Both the position numbers and the translations under genes were made by a program. The notes under the pieces are model-generated. The model saw only the letters and a list, made by a program, of their open reading frames with translations. It was not told where the DNA came from and made no database searches. Of a stretch of DNA of 23,490 bases, positions 16,518-23,490 are shown piece by piece (the stretch's first letter is position 1; each line of letters opens with the position of its first letter). Where the stretch lies: positions 1-23,490 of the forward strand of contig CAYGFI010000068.1 in NCBI GenBank assembly GCA_964349045.1, read 5' to 3'. Source of the DNA: JACJXF01 sp964349045 (GTDB lineage Bacteria; Bacteroidota; Bacteroidia; Bacteroidales; GCA-2748055).

Positions 16518-17609
16518 GTGAAAATTATAAATATTGTCGGCGCTCGCCCAAATTTTATGAAAATAGCGCCAATCATGGATGCAATGGCAAAAAGTAAAAT
16601 AATCAGCCCGATTTTACTTCATACCGGCCAGCATTATGACGAGAAAATGTCCGACCTTTTTTTCAAAGAACTCAGCATACCCAAGCCTGATATTTACCTG
16701 GGAGTAGGTTCTTTGAGCCATGCAAAGCAAGTGGCACGTATCATGGAGTTGTTCGATGATGTTTGCTTAAGTGAAAAACCCGATGGTGTTCTTGTTGTTG
16801 GAGATGTTAACTCTACCATGGCCTGCAGCCTTGTTGCTGTTAAACAGGGTATCAAAGTAATTCACGTCGAAGCCGGTTTAAGAAGTTTTGACCGCACAAT
16901 GCCTGAAGAAATAAACCGCCTGGTAACAGACTCAATAGCTGATTTATTACTTACACCTTCTGTCGATGCTAACCTAAACCTTTTACGGGAAGGTATTTCC
17001 CCTGAAAAAATTGAAATGGTCGGTAATGTAATGATCGATACCCTATATAAGTTTATGCCAAAATTTGAACTTTCGGCGATTCTCGAACAACTGAATCTGG
17101 AACCAAATGCTTATGTTCTGGTAACATTGCATCGTCCCTCAAATGTAGATGAAAAGCATAGTCTGGAAAACATTTTGGATGTTTTTGAGGAGATTGGCAA
17201 AAAGGCAAAGCTTGTTTTTCCTATCCATCCGCGTACACTTAAGAATATAAAACAATTTGGCCTGGAGGGAAAAGTTAAAAAAATAAAAAGCCTGATCCTT
17301 TGTGAGCCGCTGGGATATATTGATTTCCAAAAGTTAATGAGCAACTCAGGACTTGTCATTACGGATTCCGGTGGGGTACAGGAAGAAACTACTGTATTAG
17401 GAATTCCATGCATTACAATTCGGGAAAATACCGAACGACCAATTACTATTTCTATTGGTTCTAACGAGCTTACAGGGAACAACTATAAAAGAATTCTTGA
17501 GCTGTCAACCAATGCACTTGACGGGAAATGGAAAAAATGTGAGATACCTGAATTATGGGACGGTGAAACCAGTACACGAATTGTGAGTGTTATTGAAAAT
17601 CGGATTTAA
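16518..17609 (+). CDS. wecB: UDP-N-acetylglucosamine 2-epimerase (non-hydrolysing)
   Basis: The product has 363 residues, the usual size for WecB/MnaA. Its start is GTG (16518), supported by the conserved N-terminus MKIINIVGARPNFMKIAPI. Other family signatures are HTGQHYDEKMSDLFF, VVGDVNSTMA, HVEAGLRSFDRTMPEEINR (acidic residues of the active site), VTLHRPSNVD and ITDSGGVQEETTVLGIPC...RENTERP. The enzyme interconverts UDP-GlcNAc and UDP-ManNAc, supplying an activated N-acetylmannosamine-type sugar for surface glycan. WbpI-like relatives act on diacetamido-uronic sugars and cannot be excluded. Its presence implies an amino-sugar in the glycan made by this locus. The next gene begins one base after its stop, so they are surely co-transcribed. 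Confidence 0.92.
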   Translation: MKIINIVGARPNFMKIAPIMDAMAKSKIISPILLHTGQHYDEKMSDLFFKELSIPKPDIYLGVGSLSHAKQVARIMELFDDVCLSEKPDGVLVVGDVNSTMACSLVAVKQGIKVIHVEAGLRSFDRTMPEEINRLVTDSIADLLLTPSVDANLNLLREGISPEKIEMVGNVMIDTLYKFMPKFELSAILEQLNLEPNAYVLVTLHRPSNVDEKHSLENILDVFEEIGKKAKLVFPIHPRTLKNIKQFGLEGKVKKIKSLILCEPLGYIDFQKLMSNSGLVITDSGGVQEETTVLGIPCITIRENTERPITISIGSNELTGNNYKRILELSTNALDGKWKKCEIPELWDGETSTRIVSVIENRI

Positions 17610-17610
17610 T

Positions 17611-18324
17611 ATGCTGAGAGTATTTTTTGAATCATTAATCAACAACATTCCACGGATATTTAAAATTCTGCGTGGCCAAAATCTTTTTTTTCTTCTAAGG
17701 TATTCATGTCCAAAAATAACCCTTGGAAATAGAAATGCGAGTTTTACGCTTAATCCAGTGTTAATTTCTCCCGGAGACACTGTATATTCTATCGGTATCG
17801 GAACTGATATTTCTTTCGACCTCCAGCTCATAAAGAATTTTGGAGTTACAATTTATGCTTTTGATCCAACCCCCAAATCGATCGAATGGTTGAGTGAGCA
17901 GCGTCTTCCTTCCAATTTTAAATCTTTTCCGGTGGGTTTGGCAGATTTTTCAGGCGAGGCCGATTTTTATCTCCCCAAAAATGAGAACTTTGTATCAGCC
18001 AGTATGACAACAAGACAATCTGAAAAGCTTGTAAAGGTAACGGTAAAAACCCTTACTGATTTAATGAAAGAAATGGGTCATACTTCAGTCGATCTGTTAA
18101 AGTTGGATATTGAAGGAGCCGAGTATGATGTTATCGACAACTTTCTGATGTCAGGAGTCAGGATACATCAATTATTAGTCGAATTTCATCACCGGTTTTA
18201 TCCTCAGGGAGTTAATAAGACCCGCAATACAATTAAAAAGTTAAGAAATGCCGGATTTATACTTTTTCATGTGTCCAAAAATGGGGAAGAATTTTCATTT
18301 ATTAACCTGGAGTATAGCAAATGA
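17611..18324 (+). CDS. FkbM-family methyltransferase (first of two)
   Basis: The product has 237 residues from ATG 17611, which follows the epimerase stop by one base; an in-frame GTG at 17587 would overlap that gene and add only eight residues. The SAM-binding region is VYSIGIGTDISFD (about 58-70), with YAFDPTPKSIEWL following. The FkbM/Methyltransf_21 signature LLKLDIEGAEYDVI is at about 163-176, and LVEFHHRFYP follows. FkbM proteins are O-methyltransferases, frequently found in glycan and secondary-metabolite loci; a sugar hydroxyl is the likely acceptor here. Its last four bases overlap the start of the next gene (ATGA), indicating translational coupling. Confidence 0.85.
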   Translation: MLRVFFESLINNIPRIFKILRGQNLFFLLRYSCPKITLGNRNASFTLNPVLISPGDTVYSIGIGTDISFDLQLIKNFGVTIYAFDPTPKSIEWLSEQRLPSNFKSFPVGLADFSGEADFYLPKNENFVSASMTTRQSEKLVKVTVKTLTDLMKEMGHTSVDLLKLDIEGAEYDVIDNFLMSGVRIHQLLVEFHHRFYPQGVNKTRNTIKKLRNAGFILFHVSKNGEEFSFINLEYSK

Positions 18325-19577
18325 AGATCACAATTGTAAATACCAGTGATATTCGCGGGGGAGCAGCTATTGCAGCCCTGCGGCTTTTTAAGGCCCTGCG
18401 TGAAAAACTTCCTGAAACCAGGATGCTTGTAATGGAAAAACTTACTTCAACCAAAAATATTACCGGTCAGAATTCTTCATTTTGGAAAAGAATTTTTATC
18501 AGGCTCCGTTTTTCTTTTGAACTAATCAGTGTTATTATCCGATCAGAATCTAAGGACAGATGGTTTGCCTTTTCCCCTGCAAATTTTGGACAAAGCATTG
18601 CAAATCTCCCTGAAATCCGAAATGCTGATATCATCCATTTACACTGGATAAACAACGGTTTCCTTTCCCTTAAAGGCATCAGGAAACTTTTTGATACAGG
18701 AAAACCAATAGTCTGGACACTACACGATATGTGGCCTTTTACCGGGGGATGTCATTATTCAGGGTCATGCACAAATTTTATGAAGAATTGCGGGAACTGT
18801 CCTTTTCTGAAATTCCCGGCTGATAAGGATTTATCATTTCAGATCCATCGGAAAAAGATTAAAATTTATGCTCATGGGAACATCAGCTTTATCGCTGTAA
18901 GCAACTGGATGGCCGAAAATGCAAGAAAAAGCAGCATCATCGGAAAATGCAGAATAGAAGTAATACCAAACCCGATAGACATTGATATTTATAAACCCGC
19001 TGATATGCTTTCCATGCGCGATGAGCTGGGACTCCCCCGAAATAAATTCCTGATTATTTCCGGTGCAGCAAATCTTAAGGATAAGCGCAAAGGATTCGTT
19101 TTCCTCATGCAGGCTCTCCGGCAGATTAAAGAATCCCGTCCTGATATTTCCGAAAGTTATGGATTAATTACATTTGGCAAATCCAGTGATGTTTTCGATT
19201 CCCCGGTCCCGGTATATCCCCAGACCTATCTAAAGGATGATCATTCAATTGCCAGACTTTACCAGATCGCGGATGTATTCGTGCTGCCAACCCTTGAAGA
19301 TAATCTGCCAGGTACCATAATGGAGTCACTTGCCTGTGGTACACCGGTTGTCGCTTTTAATACGGGGGGAATTCCGGATTTGGTTGATCATAAAGCTACA
19401 GGTTACCTGGCTGAACTTAAGAATGTAAATGATTTGATCTCCGGAATTTATTGGGTTGAAAACCATCCGGAAATATACAAGATCAGAGAGAATTGCAGAA
19501 GAAAAGTTATTGTGAATTATTCACCTGAGGTGATCACAGAAAAATATACTAATTTTTACAAAAGTCTTCTCAAATAA
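18321..19577 (+). CDS. GT4-family glycosyltransferase with Cys4 cluster
   Basis: The product has 418 residues and overlaps the preceding FkbM gene by ATGA. The N-terminus MKITIVNTSDIRGGAAIAALRLFKAL and IIHLHWINNGFLS are typical of a GT-B acceptor domain. TLHDMWPFTGGCHY at about 133-146 is followed by cysteines at about 144, 150, 157 and 160 (C-x5-C-x6-C-x2-C), a possible metal-binding cluster seen in a subset of GT4 enzymes from Bacteroidota and cyanobacteria. The donor domain contains VIPNPIDIDIYKP, LKDKRKGFVFLMQAL, and LPTLEDNLPGTIMESLACGTPVV with GGIPDLV. It should add one sugar to the lipid-linked glycan; donor and linkage are unknown. Confidence 0.9.
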   Translation: MKITIVNTSDIRGGAAIAALRLFKALREKLPETRMLVMEKLTSTKNITGQNSSFWKRIFIRLRFSFELISVIIRSESKDRWFAFSPANFGQSIANLPEIRNADIIHLHWINNGFLSLKGIRKLFDTGKPIVWTLHDMWPFTGGCHYSGSCTNFMKNCGNCPFLKFPADKDLSFQIHRKKIKIYAHGNISFIAVSNWMAENARKSSIIGKCRIEVIPNPIDIDIYKPADMLSMRDELGLPRNKFLIISGAANLKDKRKGFVFLMQALRQIKESRPDISESYGLITFGKSSDVFDSPVPVYPQTYLKDDHSIARLYQIADVFVLPTLEDNLPGTIMESLACGTPVVAFNTGGIPDLVDHKATGYLAELKNVNDLISGIYWVENHPEIYKIRENCRRKVIVNYSPEVITEKYTNFYKSLLK

Positions 19578-19610
19578 CAGGTTCTGCACGATCTGTCAAA
19601 AAAATAAAGT

Positions 19611-20495
19611 ATGAAATTTAAAACATTAAAAACAATTACATCCCATCCTCTTACAGAGAAAAATAAATTGGCAACACTGATAAGGTTTTTTAAGAGGGGA
19701 GTTGTAATTAGAATATGTCCCTACCCAATTTTATATCCTTTTATTAATCCGGCAAAATTACTGGTTGAAAAGGGAATGTCAAGCGCTGAATTACAAATAT
19801 TTACCGGTCTCTATGATTATCACGAGATGCTTTTTCTCTTACATGTGCTGAACGAAAGTGATTTATTTGTTGATGTTGGTGCAAATGTTGGCGTATACAC
19901 TGTTTTGGCATCAGCAGTTAAAGGGAGCAGGAGTATTTGTATGGAACCAATACCAGACACGTATAAACACTTGCTAAATAATATAGCTATTAATCACATT
20001 GGGGACAAAGTAAAACCACTTAATATCGGGGTTGGCGAAAAGAATGGACAACTGCGATTTACAAAAAATCTTAATAGTTCTTTAAATCATGTTGAATCAG
20101 GAGATGGTGAAAGTCCGGATCATATTCTGATACCCGTTGATTCACTGGATAGTTTGCTGGAAAAAGAAGATCCTTTAATCATTAAGATTGATGTAGAAGG
20201 ATTTGAAACCATGGTTATAAATGGAGCAAAAAACGTTCTGGGTAAAAACAGTTTAAAAGCCATAATAATTGAATTAAACAGTTTATCGAATAATTATGGT
20301 TTCGACGATAGGGATATACATGAAAAAATTATCAAATATGGCTTTGAGCCTTATTTATATTTACCTGCAGAAAGAACTTTTGAGAAATTGAAAAGCTTTG
20401 GCGATCAAAATACTATCTATATCAGAGATATAGATTTTTTCATAAGCCGGGTTTCATTATCTCCCAAATATAAAGTATTGAAAAAATGGTATTAA
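19611..20495 (+). CDS. FkbM-family methyltransferase (second of two)
   Basis: The product has 294 residues. The SAM-binding motif FVDVGANVGVYTVLA is at about 86-100, ICMEPIPDTYKHLLNNIAIN follows, and the FkbM signature IIKIDVEGFETMVINGA is at about 190-206, then IIIELNS. This copy has the canonical DVGANVG motif, in contrast to the first copy (SIGIGTD), and carries about 85 extra residues at the N-terminus. It sits 33 nt after the GT4 gene and 10 nt before the GT2 gene. It is probably a sugar O-methyltransferase acting on the same glycan; the two copies are diverged and need not share an acceptor. Confidence 0.88.
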   Translation: MKFKTLKTITSHPLTEKNKLATLIRFFKRGVVIRICPYPILYPFINPAKLLVEKGMSSAELQIFTGLYDYHEMLFLLHVLNESDLFVDVGANVGVYTVLASAVKGSRSICMEPIPDTYKHLLNNIAINHIGDKVKPLNIGVGEKNGQLRFTKNLNSSLNHVESGDGESPDHILIPVDSLDSLLEKEDPLIIKIDVEGFETMVINGAKNVLGKNSLKAIIIELNSLSNNYGFDDRDIHEKIIKYGFEPYLYLPAERTFEKLKSFGDQNTIYIRDIDFFISRVSLSPKYKVLKKWY

Positions 20496-20505
20496 TAAAA
20501 ACCCA

Positions 20506-21252
20506 ATGAGTTCAAAAATTTCTGTAGTAACTGTAGTATTAAATGCGGGTGATCTGTTGGAATGTACGCTTAAAAGCATACGCGATCAGAGATATGACTC
20601 TATCGAATATATTGTTATAGACGGAGGATCAAAAGATAACACACTTGTATTGATTGAAGAATACAAACAAATCATCTCAAAATGGATCAGCGAACCAGAT
20701 TCTGGATTGTATAGTGCGATGAACAAAGGTTTACATTTGGCGTCGGGAGAATACGTAATGTTTCTGAATGCAGGCGATATATTTTACAATGATGAAGTAT
20801 TATCACAGATATTTTCCTCATCAAAACCTGATTCTGATGTTTACTATGGTGAAACCATGATCATAGATCAGCAGGGTAAAGAATTAGGAATGAGAAGACT
20901 GAAAGCTCCGGAACAACTCACATGGAAAAGCCTGATCGATGGGATGCTGATTTGTCACCAGTCATTTATTGTTAAAAGGAGTATTTGTACGGATTACAAT
21001 TTGAAATACAAAATTGCCTCCGATTTCGACTGGATGCTGAATTGTTTGAAAAGAACAAAAAGTATCAGTAATACCCATCTGATTATCTCAAAGTTTCTTG
21101 ATGGAGGTTTAAATAAACAAAACATCAGAAAAGCCCTTTCTGAGCGCTTCCTGATCATGATCCGTAATTATAATTTTTTCCTGGTGGTTCTGAATCATTT
21201 CCGCATCGGGTACCGGTTTGCTGTGTCATATTATAAAAATAGAAGATATTAA
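20506..21252 (+). CDS. GT2-family glycosyltransferase
   Basis: The product has 248 residues and a GT-A fold: KISVVTVVLNAGDLLECTLKSI at the N-terminus, IEYIVIDGGSKDNT (about 34-46) for nucleotide-sugar binding, SEPDSGLYSAMNKGLHLASGEYVMFLNAGD (about 62-91), where the metal-binding DxD position reads NAGD as is common in this WcaA-like subgroup, and IASDFDWML at about 171. Such short inverting enzymes frequently sit at the end of capsule or O-antigen loci. It is the last + strand gene and faces the convergent T9SS cargo gene. Confidence 0.9.
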   Translation: MSSKISVVTVVLNAGDLLECTLKSIRDQRYDSIEYIVIDGGSKDNTLVLIEEYKQIISKWISEPDSGLYSAMNKGLHLASGEYVMFLNAGDIFYNDEVLSQIFSSSKPDSDVYYGETMIIDQQGKELGMRRLKAPEQLTWKSLIDGMLICHQSFIVKRSICTDYNLKYKIASDFDWMLNCLKRTKSISNTHLIISKFLDGGLNKQNIRKALSERFLIMIRNYNFFLVVLNHFRIGYRFAVSYYKNRRY

Positions 21253-21257
21253 TCCGG

Positions 21258-21283
21258 AAATCATTCTTTTTATCACATGATTT
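21258..21283. terminator. Weak inverted repeat downstream of the glycan locus
   Basis: AAATCAT at 21258-21264 and ATGATTT at 21277-21283 could form a 7-bp, AT-rich stem with a 12-base loop just after the GT2 stop. There is no GC-rich stem or clear T-run, so termination function is only a guess. The rest of the convergent gap (to 21383) holds nothing recognisable. Confidence 0.2.
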
Positions 21284-21383
21284 AAACCCTAAACCATCAC
21301 GCAAATCATTTTTAAAATATTAGACCAAAAAAATTCATATAGTTAGTGTGGTGTATTTAAGAAGTAGAATAAATATTGATAGC

Positions 21384-23228
21384 TTAATTTTTCAAATAAA
21401 CATAGTCTTTGATTTGTGCAGGAATTCCTGGAATAGAAAGAATATACCAATAGGTGTCTGAATCCAGCCTTTCCCCATCATTGGTTTTCCCATTCCAATC
21501 GTTTTGATAATTCTCAGATTCATATACTTTTCTGCCCAGTTTGTTAAATATTATCAATTTAGAATTTTCCAATAAACCACGGATTATAAAAAAATCGTTT
21601 GTCCCATCTCCATTTGGGGAGAATGAATTTGGGATATTAAAATCAAAAGGACTTGTTTTAATAGATGAAATATTATTTGTAAGATTAGATTCAATCAGAT
21701 TGCCTTGAATTATCGCAGTATTGACATAATTTCCAGTTGAATTTACAGTGACTATAATAGTTAGAATCTGTGATGCACCGGAATTCAAATTCCCAATTGT
21801 CCAAATGCCATCCAAAGGATCATAGGTTCCTGATGAGACAGTACTTGAAATATAATTGTAACCACTTTGCAGCGAATCGATGATAGTTACACCTGTTATT
21901 TGATTGGTACTGTTATTTGCAGCAATTATAGTGAATACTATTGTTTGTCCTATGTTTGGATTAATATTATTGACATTTTTTTGTATACTCAAATCTCCAT
22001 TATCACATTTGTTAACAACAACGTTAATCATTGAAGGAGCTGATAAACAACCATTCAATGAAATCTGTAAAGCATATGTTCCTTCATTTTCTGAGGACGC
22101 ATAGGATATCACCGGATTTTGGTCAGATGACGAAAATCCGGCTGGGCCTGTCCAGTTATAAATTCCTCCGGAAATTGTTTGTGCGGATAAGTTTATTTGA
22201 TTATTTAAACAAACCGGGGAATTACTATTTGCATATGCAACCGGAAGCGGCTTTATGGTTATCGCAATGTAAGCGGAATCCCATTTACCCCCGTTAATTT
22301 TATTACCTGTAACTGTCAGTATTCCACTGGTTGCATCATTGGTAAAATCAACAGAAATACTATCATTATTACTATAAATTGTAGCTCCATTGCCAGAATA
22401 GGTCCAAATATAGTTTGTTATACTATCCATATTACTAACTATATAACTGACTCCCTTCTGACCTTGACACACTTCTTTTATTCCGGATATAGCAGCCGGA
22501 TCAGGAAGCGAGTCACAACAATTTAAATTATTTAAACTTAAAATCTCACCAGGTGTCAAAACCCGGTTATAAATACGGATATCATCAATTTTACCATTCA
22601 TAAAATGTTCAGGTTTTAAGCCTCCTGCACCAATATATAAGGGGAAGTCTGAATATGAAATATTACCTGAAGCGGGATTTGAGCTTTCAAATATTCCATT
22701 AACATATAAATCAACTTTTGTTCCATCGTAAACACCTGCAACGAAATACCATGAATTTTGCTCCAGAATGGTTGAACCGGTTGTGATAGAAGAATTTGAA
22801 CTGGTAAAAGCCTGCCAGGTTTGATTTGGAAATGTATTTGATGACAACAAGACGTAAGAATCAAATGGCGAAGAGGTATCAAAATTGATCCTTTTATCAA
22901 CAATATAATGTCTGAATGAATATCCTGAAATCATTGCCCATCCAGTCATTGTCAATTTATTAGATGGGCTTATTAATGTAGGACTGCTTTTAACGGAAAT
23001 ATAATTATCAATACCATTAAAACTATAAGCACTATTTGGATTTCCAAATCTGTCAGTTGTTAGGCTCGCACCATAAACAATTCCATTATTCCCATTACCA
23101 CTTTCATCGTTTGCATTACCATTAAAAGGATAATAAGCAATTAAACCTTCATCTGAAATTTGCGCTTTAAGAGCAGGATTTATAATATTTATGATGATGA
23201 AGCAGAAAATTGAAATTTTTGTTTTCAC
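21384..23228 (-). CDS. Secreted LamG / DUF11 / CHU_C T9SS cargo protein
   Basis: The product has 614 residues. Its start is GTG (23226-23228) and opens a signal peptide, MKTKISIFCFIIINIINPAL. About 28-235 is a LamG / concanavalin-A-like jellyroll (GLIAYYPFNGNANDESGNG ... DDIRIYNRVLTPGEI), a fold that often binds glycans. It is followed by Ig/PKD-like stretches (about 245-410), a DUF11 domain (about 413-505; GQTIVFTIIAANNS ... NYVNTA), and the CHU_C type B sorting domain (about 530-614; IPNSFSPNGDGTNDFF, LIIFNKLGRKVYES, YVYLKN). It is therefore expected to cross the outer membrane by the T9SS and remain at the surface or be released. It lies 28 nt downstream of a PorP/SprF gene on the same strand and converges with the glycan locus. 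Confidence 0.92.
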   Translation of the reverse strand: MKTKISIFCFIIINIINPALKAQISDEGLIAYYPFNGNANDESGNGNNGIVYGASLTTDRFGNPNSAYSFNGIDNYISVKSSPTLISPSNKLTMTGWAMISGYSFRHYIVDKRINFDTSSPFDSYVLLSSNTFPNQTWQAFTSSNSSITTGSTILEQNSWYFVAGVYDGTKVDLYVNGIFESSNPASGNISYSDFPLYIGAGGLKPEHFMNGKIDDIRIYNRVLTPGEILSLNNLNCCDSLPDPAAISGIKEVCQGQKGVSYIVSNMDSITNYIWTYSGNGATIYSNNDSISVDFTNDATSGILTVTGNKINGGKWDSAYIAITIKPLPVAYANSNSPVCLNNQINLSAQTISGGIYNWTGPAGFSSSDQNPVISYASSENEGTYALQISLNGCLSAPSMINVVVNKCDNGDLSIQKNVNNINPNIGQTIVFTIIAANNSTNQITGVTIIDSLQSGYNYISSTVSSGTYDPLDGIWTIGNLNSGASQILTIIVTVNSTGNYVNTAIIQGNLIESNLTNNISSIKTSPFDFNIPNSFSPNGDGTNDFFIIRGLLENSKLIIFNKLGRKVYESENYQNDWNGKTNDGERLDSDTYWYILSIPGIPAQIKDYVYLKN

Positions 23229-23256
23229 AATACTATTTTTGACTGAAAATCATTCA

Positions 23257-23490
23257 TTATTTATTCGAATTTCTTATTGTTTCCCTAATGCCTTCTATAC
23301 CAATTAAGCCCAGATTTATTCCCAGTGATATTTCATGTGAGCCATAGTTAAAGGCTGCAATTTTACTCACATTAAACTCAAAGTTATAACCAATATATGT
23401 CATTTTGTACATTCTTAAACCGAATTGAAAATTAATTCTTTGAGTTGTACTATATGAGAACGCTATCCAGTTAAGTCGTTTAATATATAG
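23257..23490 (-). CDS. PorP/SprF-family protein, C-terminal 77 residues (cut by window edge)
   Basis: Reading the - strand from the window edge gives a continuous frame to TAA at 23257-23259. It contains FQFGLRMYKMTYIGYNFEFN, VSKIAAFNYGSHEISLGINLG and a polar tail ending RNSNK. The G-Y-(x)-F...S-K...GSHEISLG pattern is the usual last beta-strands of PorP/SprF proteins. It precedes the LamG/CHU_C gene by 28 nt on the same strand, so the pair is a second cargo-plus-partner unit. The start is outside the window, and the segment is too short for certainty. Confidence 0.75.
   Translation of the reverse strand, partial: LYIKRLNWIAFSYSTTQRINFQFGLRMYKMTYIGYNFEFNVSKIAAFNYGSHEISLGINLGLIGIEGIRETIRNSNK

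Noticed and set aside
21904..22297. Two + strand open frames opposite the LamG/CHU_C gene
   Set aside because: They are antisense to a well-supported - strand protein with continuous domains and have no family features.
1..23490. tRNA, rRNA or riboswitch genes
   Set aside because: No cloverleaf, ribosomal RNA or known riboswitch sequence was recognised by eye in the gaps, which are mostly short or repeat-filled.

Overview
The window looks like a scaffold from an uncultured or draft-assembled member of the Bacteroidota. The evidence is two proteins ending in the CHU_C / gliding-motility-associated C-terminal domain (the type B sorting signal of the type IX secretion system, T9SS), two PorP/SprF-family proteins, a 2034-residue secreted protein with SprB-type repeats, sparse Shine-Dalgarno sequences and one TAnnTTTG-like promoter box. 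A run of 10 Ns at 16197-16206 marks an assembly gap. The exact taxon cannot be read from the sequence.

Layout. (1) 1-3276: the 3' part of a very large protein resembling phage tail fibres: a 14-/21-residue tandem-repeat stalk, tail-fibre-like modules, a beta-repeat region and a glycine-rich C-terminus. (2) 3277-5492: a repeat-rich accessory stretch. Three intergenic arrays built from short words (gtcacgac/gtcacgtc, and aaggttaaag) surround a BRO-N-domain gene that appears broken and a secreted FKBP-type prolyl isomerase. Two of the arrays contain near-identical direct copies flanking the BRO-N gene. (3) 5493-12626: a giant SprB-like T9SS cargo followed 21 nt later by its probable PorP/SprF-family partner. 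(4) 12642-21252: a surface-glycan locus on the + strand: flippase, SAM methyltransferase, GT4 glycosyltransferase (with the gap), UDP-GlcNAc 2-epimerase, FkbM methyltransferase, GT4, FkbM methyltransferase, GT2. The flippase starts only 15 nt after the PorP/SprF gene, so adhesin, partner and flippase may be one transcript; a second transcript may start just before 14395. (5) 21384-23490, - strand: a LamG/DUF11/CHU_C T9SS cargo and, directly upstream of it, the C-terminal end of a second PorP/SprF protein cut by the window edge.

The region is devoted to the cell surface: secreted adhesin-like proteins, their outer-membrane partners, and assembly of a methylated, probably amino-sugar-containing glycan. 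No glycan polymerase, initiating transferase or core T9SS translocon gene is in the window, and no RNA genes were recognised. The least explained parts are the intergenic word-repeat arrays with the BRO-N gene, and the tail-fibre-like protein, which has no phage genes beside it in the visible sequence.
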